Shown one piece after another: positions 54,854 to 64,000 of a DNA stretch of 64,000 bases. Positions within the stretch are counted from its first letter, which is position 1; the number at the start of each line of letters is the position of its first letter. A model generated the notes under the pieces. The model searched no databases, was not told where the DNA came from, and saw only the letters and a list, made by a program, of their open reading frames with translations. Origin of the DNA: Sthenelais limicola (taxonomy: Eukaryota; Annelida; Polychaeta; Phyllodocida; Sigalionidae); assembly GCA_942159475.1 (NCBI GenBank), contig OW804096.1:110830194-110894193 (forward strand), written 5' to 3'. Made by a program: the position numbers and the translations under genes.

Positions 54854-55765
54854 AAAATAAATGTCATTTTTCTAAAACTTTGGTATTTGATTCTTGAAGT
54901 GTTTCTGGTCAAAGGGATGGAAAGAAATCAATGGGTTGCCGTGCTTATTTCTTAATTACAGTGCTTCAAAATTTGGTATCTCAAAAGAACCAATGAGGAC
55001 CAAAAGGGGGGCTCATTTTGCAGTACCTCGACTTCATAGTTCATATTTGCTATTTATATTCACTCAATTTAAGTAAAATTAACAGTTTTGGAGAGAGTAT
55101 TATTTGGCCAATAATTCTATGCCTCTTTTTTTTATAGAGTGCATTGTTATTTTCATTCTGAAAACAACAAATACGTGATGCAAATTTTGAATTAAAAGCT
55201 AGAAAAGAACTCACTATTTTTCACCATTTTTATAAAAGCAATTTTATTTTTTTCCCATAAAAAATAAATGTCATTTTTCTGATTCTTTAGTATACGATTC
55301 TTGAAGTATGTGTGTTCATTAAACTGGAAAAAGAAATTAATGGGTCACCGTGCTAGTTGCTGAATTATGGGGCTTTGAAACATGGCTGAAAACCCAAAAA
55401 TCTGCTGCTTTCAAAGTGTTCTATGTTTCCTAAACATGTCTATTTCAGACAGGTACAATTATTTTTTTAATGTGATGACATACATTTATTTCTTTATATA
55501 TGTGTAGAATATTACCTGCACTATATGTGTAGAACATTTTGGGACGATAGGAGTTTCTATTTTTGTTTTATTCCCAAAACTGTGAAAGAAAAATGCAGCA
55601 TTTCCCAATAGACTTGCATAGTAAATGGGTACAACTGAGAGTACCCACAGCTAGTTCTGTTTCCCAAACATGTCTATTTCAGACAGCTACAACTTTTTTT
55701 TGACATGATGATCATATATTTTTTCCCCTTTTTATCTGTAGTATATAACCTGCACTTTACTACAT
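54854..55765. repeat. Two interleaved degenerate duplications
   Basis: 54854-55000 resembles 55261-55400 (AAAATAAATGTCATTTTTCT, GATTCTTGAAGT, AATGGGT..CCGTGCT). 55425-55530 resembles 55659-55765 (AAACATGTCTATTTCAGACA, ACCTGCACT). The spacings (about 407 and 234) suggest an old local tandem array. Non-coding. Confidence 0.7.
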
Positions 55766-55789
55766 ATATGTATGCTATATTTATAAGTT

Positions 55790-56175
55790 CGCTCTTCCTC
55801 TCACTGTCTCTCCCCTCCTCTCTCACTGCCTCTCCTCCTTTTCTCCCTCTGCTTCTTCGCTCTCCCCCTCCCCCTCTGATCTCTGATCTCTCTCCCCTCA
55901 CCTCCCTCTCTCTTTTTCCTCACTCACCCCCTCCCCCTCTGATCTCTCTCCCTCTCTTTCCTGTTGCTAGGGACTCTCGCAGGACGCATTGCTAGGGAAT
56001 CCCACATTGCTGAGGATGGTGGGACATGAAGGCATGACCTCAATCTCTTCTAGTTCCCAACAGGGGCTTTCCCAGGCTATAAATAGAGTGTACAAATCCT
56101 GATTAAAAAAGGGCCTCAAAATCACATTTTCACCCCAGATAACTTCACAAACCACATATATATATTCTCCTCCGG
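55790..56175. repeat. Left arm of a 6.7 kb-spaced inverted repeat
   Basis: A C+T-rich part (55790-55960) followed by CTGTTGCTAGGGACTCTC, CAGGGGCTTTCC and ATCACATTTTCACCCCAGAT. All of this recurs in reverse complement, in the same order, at 61925-62465. Open frames in the CT tract are artefacts. Confidence 0.88.
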
Positions 56176-57175
56176 AAAGGGACAACGGAACTGTACAAAG
56201 CAGAAAAACGGCTGTTAACATTATAGATTCCAAGAACATAACCGAAAAAATAACCCTTCTTAAGCTTTATATATATGATGATCCTTAAAGCTCAGCCAAC
56301 GGTCAACGGTCAAGGCCACAACTTAATTAATGGATTAATGGATTTATTCCGCACATAGTTTATGTAAGTGAGCCAAATGGGATTCAAGGCAACATAACAT
56401 TATTTATGATTGACATCCATATAAATATTTTAAATAACTGATAGAAAGGGCTGTCAATGGGTTAAGTCTCATATTAAAAGCACCATTTTACCAGGAAGAT
56501 TTAATTCTACTTCCTCTATACTCGACTACCAGAGTTTAATATATTGCTGTGACAATGAAATATGTCTGGACAGTGCTGCAATTATATGGTGTTCTATTTA
56601 TATATTAAATACTAAATATTTGAGAAAAAGGAAAATCCTATAAAAATCAAATAGTTTCACATGCATATTTGGAACATAATGATTTCAACTTGCAGTTGGG
56701 AATACTCCATGTTGTGAACATCTTGCTTTTATCCATTTATCCAGTGACAGTGCCGAGAACCTTAAAAGATATGTGAAAGACAGCTACTCGCTCCATACTC
56801 ACTTCAATGTTGTGGATATAATCTGACAAATGTTTCTCTATTCTGAGTTGTGACAGATAAATTAAACTGGAAATTGGCATCACAACTCTAAACATGATAC
56901 CCGATAATCCTGCCCAATTTGTTGAGCGCCAAGCAGAAATTATTGGAGGGAAAAGTGGGCAAATTTGGACACCTATAGTGGATAAATCAGACGCCTGCAA
57001 AAGTGTCCACTATTACCCTGATCTAGGGTCAAGGGCACCGCCGTTGATGCGTTGCTCAAGAAATTTGTAAACTCTGCTACAAATATGCAAACTACTTAAG
57101 GTCCCCATCCTATCTTTGACTGTTGATGATTTAAGTATTATTTCTTAGTTTCTCTTAGGGCCATACATCATAAAG
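56176..57175. other. No recognised gene
   Basis: Unique sequence. The 87-codon minus-strand frame at 56737-57000 has only a TTG start and no recognisable relative. Confidence 0.4.
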
Positions 57176-57934
57176 GTCCATTAGTCGTACTATTTTGATA
57201 TTTCTCCTCGGGAAACTTGGGAAGCTATCGAGTTGTCAGACTCCTTTTATTTGAATTAATTTCACGCAAGGTGTCTTTCAAGGACAACAGGTGGTAACTG
57301 GCCCATTAATGTCTGGTACTAATGCGGTGGGCACATATTCACGATTTCAAGGCCGAATTGGCACCGATGATTCATCATATATATATGATCTCGTTTCAGT
57401 GACGCACAAATCGTGCAGGTGCGCCAAATCGCACGACTAATCGTGGGGCTTGATTTTGGAGCACACATGCACAATTCCGGGGCCGTTTCATTGCAGAATC
57501 AGCAATATCTATGTATATCAGTGTAAAAGAGAATGACACTTTGGGCTTCCCCGATGATAGATACAAAAGGTACATTTGTACACTTCTTTATCGAATGCGA
57601 AAAGGGTCTGTCCTTCTGGAGGAGTCTGAAAGTTTGTTTGTGCAGCAATTAAGAGTCATAGACTTTATTAGCTTCAAAAACGAATTGTTATATAATCTGT
57701 TGGTTAGTTGATAAAATCTAAGCAAATTGAAATGTAAACCATCAGCTAGCTGCGTTCCAGCATATAGACACTAGTAAATAGGACTAGATCGCCGATGTCA
57801 CTTTTGGAATTTCCCGCAGTAATGATACAGTCGAGCAACCTTGCGTGGAATTAATTCAAATAAAAGGAGTCTGACAACTCGATAGCTTCCCAAGTTTCCC
57901 GAGGAGAAATATCAAACCAGTACGACTAACGGAC
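57176..57934. mobile_element. Long-TIR foldback element (96-bp arms)
   Basis: Bases 57176-57271 and 57839-57934 are reverse complements with about four mismatches in 96, including GGGAAACTTGGGAAGCTATC and CTCCTTTTATTTGAATTAAT. The 567-bp centre contains AAATCGTGC/GCACGA-type short inverted motifs but no credible protein. It is a non-autonomous DNA element of unknown superfamily; no target duplication is evident. Confidence 0.8.
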
Positions 57935-58112
57935 GCCAGTAGATTTCATCATAGCAATGGAACTCATCCTAATCTGCACTGGAATTCCATTTTAGATCCC
58001 ATTAGCCCCGGTAGGTAACTTTTTAAATCTGGTGCAATTGGTAATCTGGGTGCTATTCTAAGATGAACTTGATATTGGATAGATTAAAAATCGTTCCAAT
58101 GTAGTATTCTTC

Positions 58113-58241
58113 AGGTTGGCTGGAATTGGACAAATTCTTAATGGCAGACATGGCATTGGCTACAAAGTTCTGAAGTTGGAAAAAAGTTTGGAAGGCTTTC
58201 TCGCTGAAGATGAATATCCTTCTCAGGGAGAAGAAAACAAA
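58113..58241 (+). other. Weak exon-like open segment
   Basis: Preceded by ATTCTTCAG and followed by a GTAGGA that could be a donor. The frame reads LAGIGQILNGRHGIGYKV, then LEKSLEGFLAEDEYPSQGE. Composition is protein-like, but the polypyrimidine tract is poor and I know no homologue. Listed only as a candidate. Confidence 0.2.
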
Positions 58242-58341
58242 TGTAGGATAATTGGGGTGTCTCGTTTCTTATTGGATTATATTGTATTTCGAGTTATTTC
58301 GAACACTTTCAAAAAGTATTGGGCTTTATGGTCCCTTTGAA

Positions 58342-59603
58342 TTCCTTGTCTTCAGGATGTCTATGAGATATTGACAGGGTGGATTATCTAGTTGAAGAAC
58401 AGCTAAAAGCTGTGTAGCCCTGTCAAGACGCTCTAATTCTAAATAGAAATAGTTGCCCTATAATCATCTCTGCTGACAGCATTGCTGCTGATTGGTTGTG
58501 CGGCTTACCAAACGCTACAAAAGCCAAACTTTCAGAGGGTTTTTTCCGATTTAAAGCACTTATTCAAGAATATTTTAGCTTACGGTAATATCATAAGAAC
58601 TATATCTTGATTTATTGCTGTTGATAATAGATTATATTGGGACTTAAATTGACTTTTGATAGATAGTGATAAGATTTTCCATCATGCATTGCATGTTAAC
58701 AAAAAGCAAAGCGATTTGGGTTAGCGATTAAGTAAAGTCGCTCATATGTTTATGTTTATATCACAAAATGTCTGATGTCAAACAGTTGTATATATATACG
58801 GAAAATACAGATTTTAATTTGTGAATGTTTAGAGACTTCACTTCTGAGCCTCTCCTTGAGCCATTGCTACCCTATCTATATAAATACTTGTGTGTGCAAT
58901 ATCTTACAAAAGTTAATCTCCTCTTGGAAGTCCTTTGGGCATCATTATTTGCTATGTCAAAAATGCTTCTACCGTAAGCAGATCTGAATTCCCTACGCCT
59001 TCGTGTACTTCCTTTGTGCTTCCTTCATTTCCTAATATCATCATTTTTCCTATATGTGTTTATAGAAGGGGGCACAGTTTTCCCTTTTGGGAGGGATCGT
59101 TCTTGGGGAATACACATAATGGCAAGACGAGATTTCACTCTTATATAACACGCAAATGCCATTAATGAAATGAATTACAATGAAATCAATGATTTATTCA
59201 TCTGTGACACAAAATCCGTTTTTGTTTTTTTTTAAAAAAAAGAACCCTTTGTCTCTAAGATCCTGTAATTCTGGAATTGTGCATGGGATATAGCATCAAA
59301 TCATTTTGAAAAGATATAAGAGATATGTATATGGTAGAGGATGACCATTTTATATAAATTCGAAGCAATGCCAATTCTAATCCAGTAGGCAATATTCATG
59401 TCTGTCCGTCCTTGCATATTACAGGACGGTTATTTCTGGACTCCGGCCGCTCATTAGGGCCCATTGCAACATAACGATAAGATCGTGTCTTAAATGCATT
59501 CATATTACACAGTATTAGCAATGTACCAATATCTGCGACAGTTGACAATCGAAAAGGAGCCAGTCTCTAGAGTACATGTATATAAATTGCCTATTCTCCT
59601 CTG
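58342..59603. other. No recognised gene
   Basis: A+T-rich unique sequence. Confidence 0.4.
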
Positions 59604-59629
59604 TCACCCTCCCCCCCCCCCCCCCCCAC
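59604..59629. repeat. Poly-C run
   Basis: About 20 consecutive C followed by ACTCTACTC. Confidence 0.95.
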
Positions 59630-59803
59630 TCTACTCTTTCTATTCCTCCCTCCTTAGAAAAAAGAAAAGATATATTTCTAATAAAGAAAACAAATCGAAA
59701 ATGTGTGAACAACGGATGGTGGGCTGAGATCGTGAGTGTTTTTGCTGAAATCGCCTTGGTTTTTCTCTGCACACATTCATGATTTGGCTGCAGATTTAGG
59801 TAA

Positions 59804-60478
59804 TGCCCCGTCTACACAGGGGCGAATTCAAAAACTGGTGTGAATCTGGCACTTGCGATCATTCGCATGTGAAATCGTAGAAATCCTGTGCGAATTGTAG
59901 AAATCCTGTGCGAATTGTAGAAATCCTGTGCGATTTCAGAAATAATGCTCTGCGTTTTAAGCTTTTAGCCCCTACACAGGTGCGATTTCAGCTGCAAACT
60001 TATGTGAAATCGCAGGCCTGGATTCGCAGCAGATGTGCGATTTGGATCACTTCAAATTATAAGAAAATGGAGGAGACCGAAAATAATTTCTGAGGTGTAC
60101 TTGTGACAATTTTAAAAAAATGTAGAGAAAATCAATTCATAATCACAAAATCTTAACATACTTGAGACAATATATCTGGGCATATCCTGTGAAAAAATCG
60201 TTATGATTCATCAATAATTCGTGAAGATACACCTGTTCAAACATACCTGCAATCACTTTTTTCACCTGCGATCTGGCAAATCTGAAATCGCTCCTGAATT
60301 CGCATGTGTTTGGGGCAATTTTGGGTTAAGCGATTAGTTGTAGGATTATGCAAGCAGTCGCAGGTGTCCCTACACATGTGCGATTTAGTTGAAATATTGT
60401 ATGAGAATTGGTCTGAACTCGCACGAGTTGCCGCAAGGCTCAATTCGCAGCCCAATTCGCCCCTGTGTAGACGGGGCA
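59804..60478. mobile_element. TAA-flanked MITE, Harbinger-like
   Basis: Ends TGCCCCGTCTACACAGGGGC and its exact reverse complement (25 bases perfect, 59804-59828 and 60454-60478), with TAA on both sides (59801-59803, 60479-60481). Three-base TWA duplications are characteristic of PIF/Harbinger transposons. The 675-bp interior is full of GTGCGATTT/AAATCGCA inverted motifs and (GAAATCCTGTGCGAATTGTA) tandem copies near 59878-59935. Confidence 0.72.
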
Positions 60479-60481
60479 TAA

Positions 60482-60930
60482 AGCCCCGAAGACATATGCA
60501 CGATTTGGGGGCCGATTTGAGGTTCACGATCTGTCGTACGATTTGGGATTATCCATTTGAGATCGTACATCAGATCGTGAATCCCAAATCGTGCCAAATA
60601 CCCTACACATGCACGGTTTCAGCATGATTCAGCGGCGATTTGGGATGTACGATTCATCGTAGCAGGTGAAATGAAAAGTCATCTGCGATTTCAACTCAAA
60701 TCGCCGCTGCTTCTACGCTTATACCCCACGCGAATTCACGAATTGGGAATTCGTATTCATGAATTCACATTTCGTGGAAAAATTCATGTGAATTTTGAAG
60801 CAAAATAATTGGAAATCGTGACTATTTTTCTGGTCCACACATGCAGGAATTGGGACCCGCATTCATACAAATCTGAGATCGCGGCAAGTTAGCCCACACA
60901 TTCACGAATTTTGCTACGATTTTCTATACG
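60482..60930. repeat. Degenerate relatives of the preceding MITE with CGATTTGGG palindromes
   Basis: CACGATTTGGG, GTACGATTTGGGATT and complements recur about ten times, with CCCTACACATGC-type ends at 60602. Several old insertions of the same superfamily have probably accumulated here. Confidence 0.55.
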
Positions 60931-61924
60931 AAATGAGAATAACCATCTTCTGAATCTGATTTTTATCAAGATTTATTCAATCTCTATTTTATATGTGTGT
61001 AGTGACATTTTTCATCTAAAAAATTGTATTTTTCCTGACTATTCAAACTATCAATGGCAATAGTGATAAAGACAACGTTGACATATGAGTGGATGTTGTC
61101 TGTTGTGATTAGGAAATACTTAAATTGTTAACCATTTGCCACCCCAAGACTAAATGTAACAAAAATTGATGGAAATGATAAGCATACTGTTCATACACAG
61201 GTATGTTTATATTAAATGGGATTAGTAGAAATATATGTGAAAAATATATTATGAGCAAGTAACCTATATACATCCGCACATGATTAATGAATAAATAGGA
61301 ATAGATATATACAGTGAGCAATTCCACCAATTGGTCCACATACGACTATGAAATAGATTTTTGAATTCATAATGAGAAATCTTGGTCCGGAGTTATTCTA
61401 ATCAATTTAGTTTGCTTCCCCGATGGGAAATAGATCAGAAATACCCTACTTTTGCATACCTAACATCAATATTTTAAATTCTAGAAGGAAAAAACAGTGT
61501 TTTATTTCTTAAAAATTAAAGGAAATATTGCTAATATGAAAAAAGGGTGTAAAGTGAAAAGAAAATATGTCCAATCATGGTTATATGTTTATTCAAATTT
61601 CATATCATAACTCTAGCTAGGTACCGAATAATTTGAAAAAAAATATAGTTTGAATTGTTTGAACAACCCAAGATGGGTCAAGTGCAGACGTTTTAGATTG
61701 TTTTCAATGTATTATCCCATATACTAATGAATATAGTTGAATATTTTAGTTTTTTTCCGGAATTAGAGCATATATAATCCATATAATATACGGGAAGAGC
61801 GATTTCTACGAAAAGAGGTAGAAAAGAGTGGTTTCTTTAAGTAGAAAAGAGGGGTTTCTTTGTCTCACATGTTCTTGGAATTTGTTGTTTTACAAACCGT
61901 TTTATTCATCTGTAGAGTTCTGTC
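60931..61924. other. No recognised gene
   Basis: Very A+T-rich unique sequence. Confidence 0.4.
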
Positions 61925-62465
61925 CACCCTCCCTGGAGGACATCGTATGTGGTTTGTGAAGATATCTGGGGTGAAAATGTGATTTTGAAGCCCTTTTTAG
62001 TTTTTTAGTTGTGTTCTATACAGCTATTTTTAGCCCAGGAAAGCCCCTGCTAGGAATTAAAAGAGATTGACGTCATGCCTCTTCCACTGTCTGGGGCAAC
62101 GTGGGATCCTCTAGCAACGCGTCCTGGAGAGTCCCTAGCAACAGGAGAGAGAAGAGGGGAAGGGGGAGAGTGAGGAAAAAGAGAGAGGGAGGGGGAGATA
62201 GGGAGAGGGAGAATAGGATAGAGAGAAGAGGGGAAGGGGGGGGGGAGAAAGACAGGAGGGGAGGGAGAGGGGGGAGGGAAAGGGCGGGAGAGGGAAGGAG
62301 AGAATGAAAGAAGCAGAGGGACAAGAAGATAGAGCAAGAAGAGGGGAAGAGAGAATAGCGCAGGTGAGAGGAGAAGATGGGTAGGGACAGGAGAGAGGCA
62401 GAGGGAGAAAAGCAGGAGAGGCAGTGAGAGAGAAGGGGAGAGACAGTGAGAGGAAGAGGGTGACC
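61925..62465. repeat. Right arm of the inverted repeat paired with 55790-56175
   Basis: The reverse complement of this block reproduces 55790-56175, with an expanded G+A-rich part (62140-62465). A 145-codon minus-strand open frame here is Pro/Ser/Leu low-complexity and not a gene. Confidence 0.88.
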
Positions 62466-62585
62466 GTCCAGACGGGTACTTTGCCAATAATATATATTTG
62501 GGAAGTTTTATGTCACTGTAACGTATCAGACATTTTAATTAATAAAAAATAAAATAAAAATTAAATTGGTGCTAAACTGGTGCAT

Positions 62586-62616
62586 CTACGATTTTCGATC
62601 ATGATCGAAATCGTAG
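62586..62616. repeat. Near-perfect 31-base palindrome
   Basis: CTACGATTTTCGATCATGATCGAAATCGTAG: two 15-base arms with one extra T. It resembles the short inverted motifs in the 59804-60930 repeats, so it may be their footprint. Confidence 0.8.
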
Positions 62617-63798
62617 GTGTACCCATGCCCAATTTGGCAAAATCGAAGAATGGAATTATTTATAATTTTAATTTGAAACGCTATAACTTCACTAATTCTT
62701 GGAGTATCAACACAATTTTTTCACTTTTATAATGCAAAGTTGTTCTTTTGCACATGCCGACATTAGGACTCCTTCTTCTCATATATTATCTTATTTCATT
62801 CAACAATTAAAAAAAGAAAAATAACACACCAGAAAATAGGTGATGTTTCACAGGAAAATGAGTAACGTTATATTTTATTTTATTTTTACAGTATTTTTAC
62901 TTTCTTGATTGCTTCTAGGGCTGTTTCTTTAAACAATTTTCTCAGCTCTATATTTCAGAATTTATAGTGTCCCACATCCACTGATGAATTTTTAATTTGT
63001 AAATATTAGGTCTATGGTAGACTCAGTTGTAGTTGTAATTCTTGTTGGGATATTTATTACCGTAGTGGTATTACTTGTATTTTTTCGACCCCCCTCTAGC
63101 CCCAGCTTGCAATTGAGATCGAGAATTGAATTTTAGAGGATTTTTATTTTTTCATGACCCCTACACCCCTGGTATTCGAGATAAGCTTTTAAACAGGTGC
63201 CACTACGGTATTTGCTTTAATGTTGTGTTCAGTTCTAAATTGTGTAGCTGGGCTTCCGGTTTTGATAGGAGAGTCGCCAGACATTTTGGGATTTCGCTCC
63301 CTTTTTTTCCTTTTCAGACGAGGTAGATAAACGTTTCGTTAGGAAAGAAACTGCTCAGAGCCTGTGTAAATGGTCAGAGACCGTGAAGAAAGTCAGGAAC
63401 AAGATATATTCAGTGGAATAAAAAGGATATTCCAAGAAAGGCGTTTTGTCAGTCAGAGGTGGTGGTTCGAAAACGCCCGCCATTACACCCTGGAGAACAC
63501 GTGTGTGGAATTAACTTTAAGCATATCTTATACAATAGAGAGAAGAGCTCTAAGGAATATATATGAAATTTCAAATGCCAACATAAACTATTGAAGTGTG
63601 GACAGTAATTCTTGGTGGATTATATGTGTTAAATCGTTGGAAAAGAGAGGATTTATAGTCCCGCATTACCCTGGAGGAAATTCTCCCAACCCTCATCTGG
63701 GATCGTCTATGTGCATGCGCTAAAGGAAGTGCAGAACCAAAACATAAACATCAATACCAAGAAACAGTTAACAGAAGATAAATCCTCTTGTGTTAGCA
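62617..63798. other. No recognised gene; possibly leader or LTR of the ORF at 63799
   Basis: A+T-rich, then less so after 63100. No LTR ends, primer-binding site or promoter could be identified with confidence. Short open frames at 63126-63326 and 63370-63594 are unrecognised. Confidence 0.35.
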
Positions 63799-64000
63799 AT
63801 GGAAGCTAATTTCTTTGTGGACCTTAAAAGTCTGGTTAACACCATGGCTAAGAGAGCAGAGGAATATCATACCCGGTTTATGGACAACCATGCCAGACTA
63901 ATGGAGTTTGTAGAGCAACTGACAGTGACAGAATTGGAAGAATTGGACGCGGAATTGGAGCAACAAGAAGTTGTAGCCACTGAGGACTTGCCTGTATTAC
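63799..64000 (+). CDS. 5' part of an open reading frame running off the window (gag-like or host exon)
   Basis: From ATG at 63799 the frame stays open for 67 codons to the window edge. It starts MEANFFVDLKSLVNTMAKRA and continues with alternating acidic, basic and hydrophobic residues that predict long helices (LMEFVEQL, TELEELDAELEQQE). The context (A at -3 region, GCAATGG) is a good animal start. A helix-rich start of this kind fits the gag of BEL/Pao or Gypsy retrotransposons or a coiled-coil host protein; no zinc knuckle or other domain is within reach. The base composition is less A+T-rich than the surroundings, supporting coding. Confidence 0.45.
   Translation, partial: MEANFFVDLKSLVNTMAKRAEEYHTRFMDNHARLMEFVEQLTVTELEELDAELEQQEVVATEDLPVL

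Noticed and set aside
57595..58340. Exon of a host gene spanning 58113-58340
   Set aside because: Acceptor lacks a good pyrimidine tract and the frame has no known homologue; kept only as a low-confidence candidate for 58113-58241.
55790..62465. Polinton/Maverick bounded by terminal inverted repeats
   Set aside because: No integrase, polymerase B, capsid or ATPase motif and no long ORF between the arms.
62050..62487. 145-codon minus-strand frame
   Set aside because: Low-complexity GA/CT tract within an inverted-repeat arm.
1..64000. tRNA, rRNA and other structured RNA genes
   Set aside because: I looked for T-arm and box-A/box-B-like strings and rRNA-like blocks and saw none convincing; a covariance-model scan would be needed to exclude them.

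Overview
This is eukaryotic DNA, almost certainly from an animal. It is A+T-rich, has no operon-like gene packing, and carries a splice-bounded exon of an animal-type class B GPCR. The rest is dominated by transposon families typical of invertebrate genomes: tyrosine-recombinase (YR) retrotransposons, hAT, several LINE clades, many inverted-repeat elements and minisatellites. PAT/Ngaro-type YR elements and the general repeat style suggest a marine deuterostome such as an echinoderm, but that is a guess; the sequence alone does not fix the species.

Layout. 1-3078: a class B GPCR hormone-receptor exon (702-815, minus), then polypyrimidine and poly-G/poly-C tracts. 3079-7454: a structurally complete YR retrotransposon on the minus strand with gag, reverse transcriptase/RNase H, tyrosine recombinase and split direct repeats. 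7455-31690: mostly unique or degenerate sequence with inverted-repeat clusters, two dead LINE 3' ends (11400-12430 minus, 13061-14205 plus), hairpins, a hairpin-bearing MITE (21001-21573), three copies of a CpG-rich repeat, several copies of a TA-flanked MITE, two large minisatellites and a solo LTR. 32600-37446: a dead hAT transposase gene interrupted by two LINE fragments in opposite orientations. 39850-41850: a second, decayed YR retroelement of another family. 42900-64000: non-autonomous elements with recognisable ends (hAT-like, TTAA-flanked, TAA-flanked, long-TIR), a LINE endonuclease fragment, a 6.7 kb pair of inverted repeats, and an open reading frame running off the right edge.

How parts work together. 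The only apparently functional set is the YR retrotransposon. Its left 204-bp repeat holds TATA, CCAAT, CRE and E-box-like sites just upstream of gag. The gag frame ends in one in-frame UAG followed by an open frame into RT. The YR frame overlaps RT in the +1 frame and has no AUG before its catalytic domain. This suggests, but does not prove, one mRNA read by stop readthrough and +1 frameshifting. The 204-bp and 76-bp repeats are arranged as expected for a circular-DNA, recombinase-integrated life cycle. Apart from the GPCR exon I see no host gene I can name.
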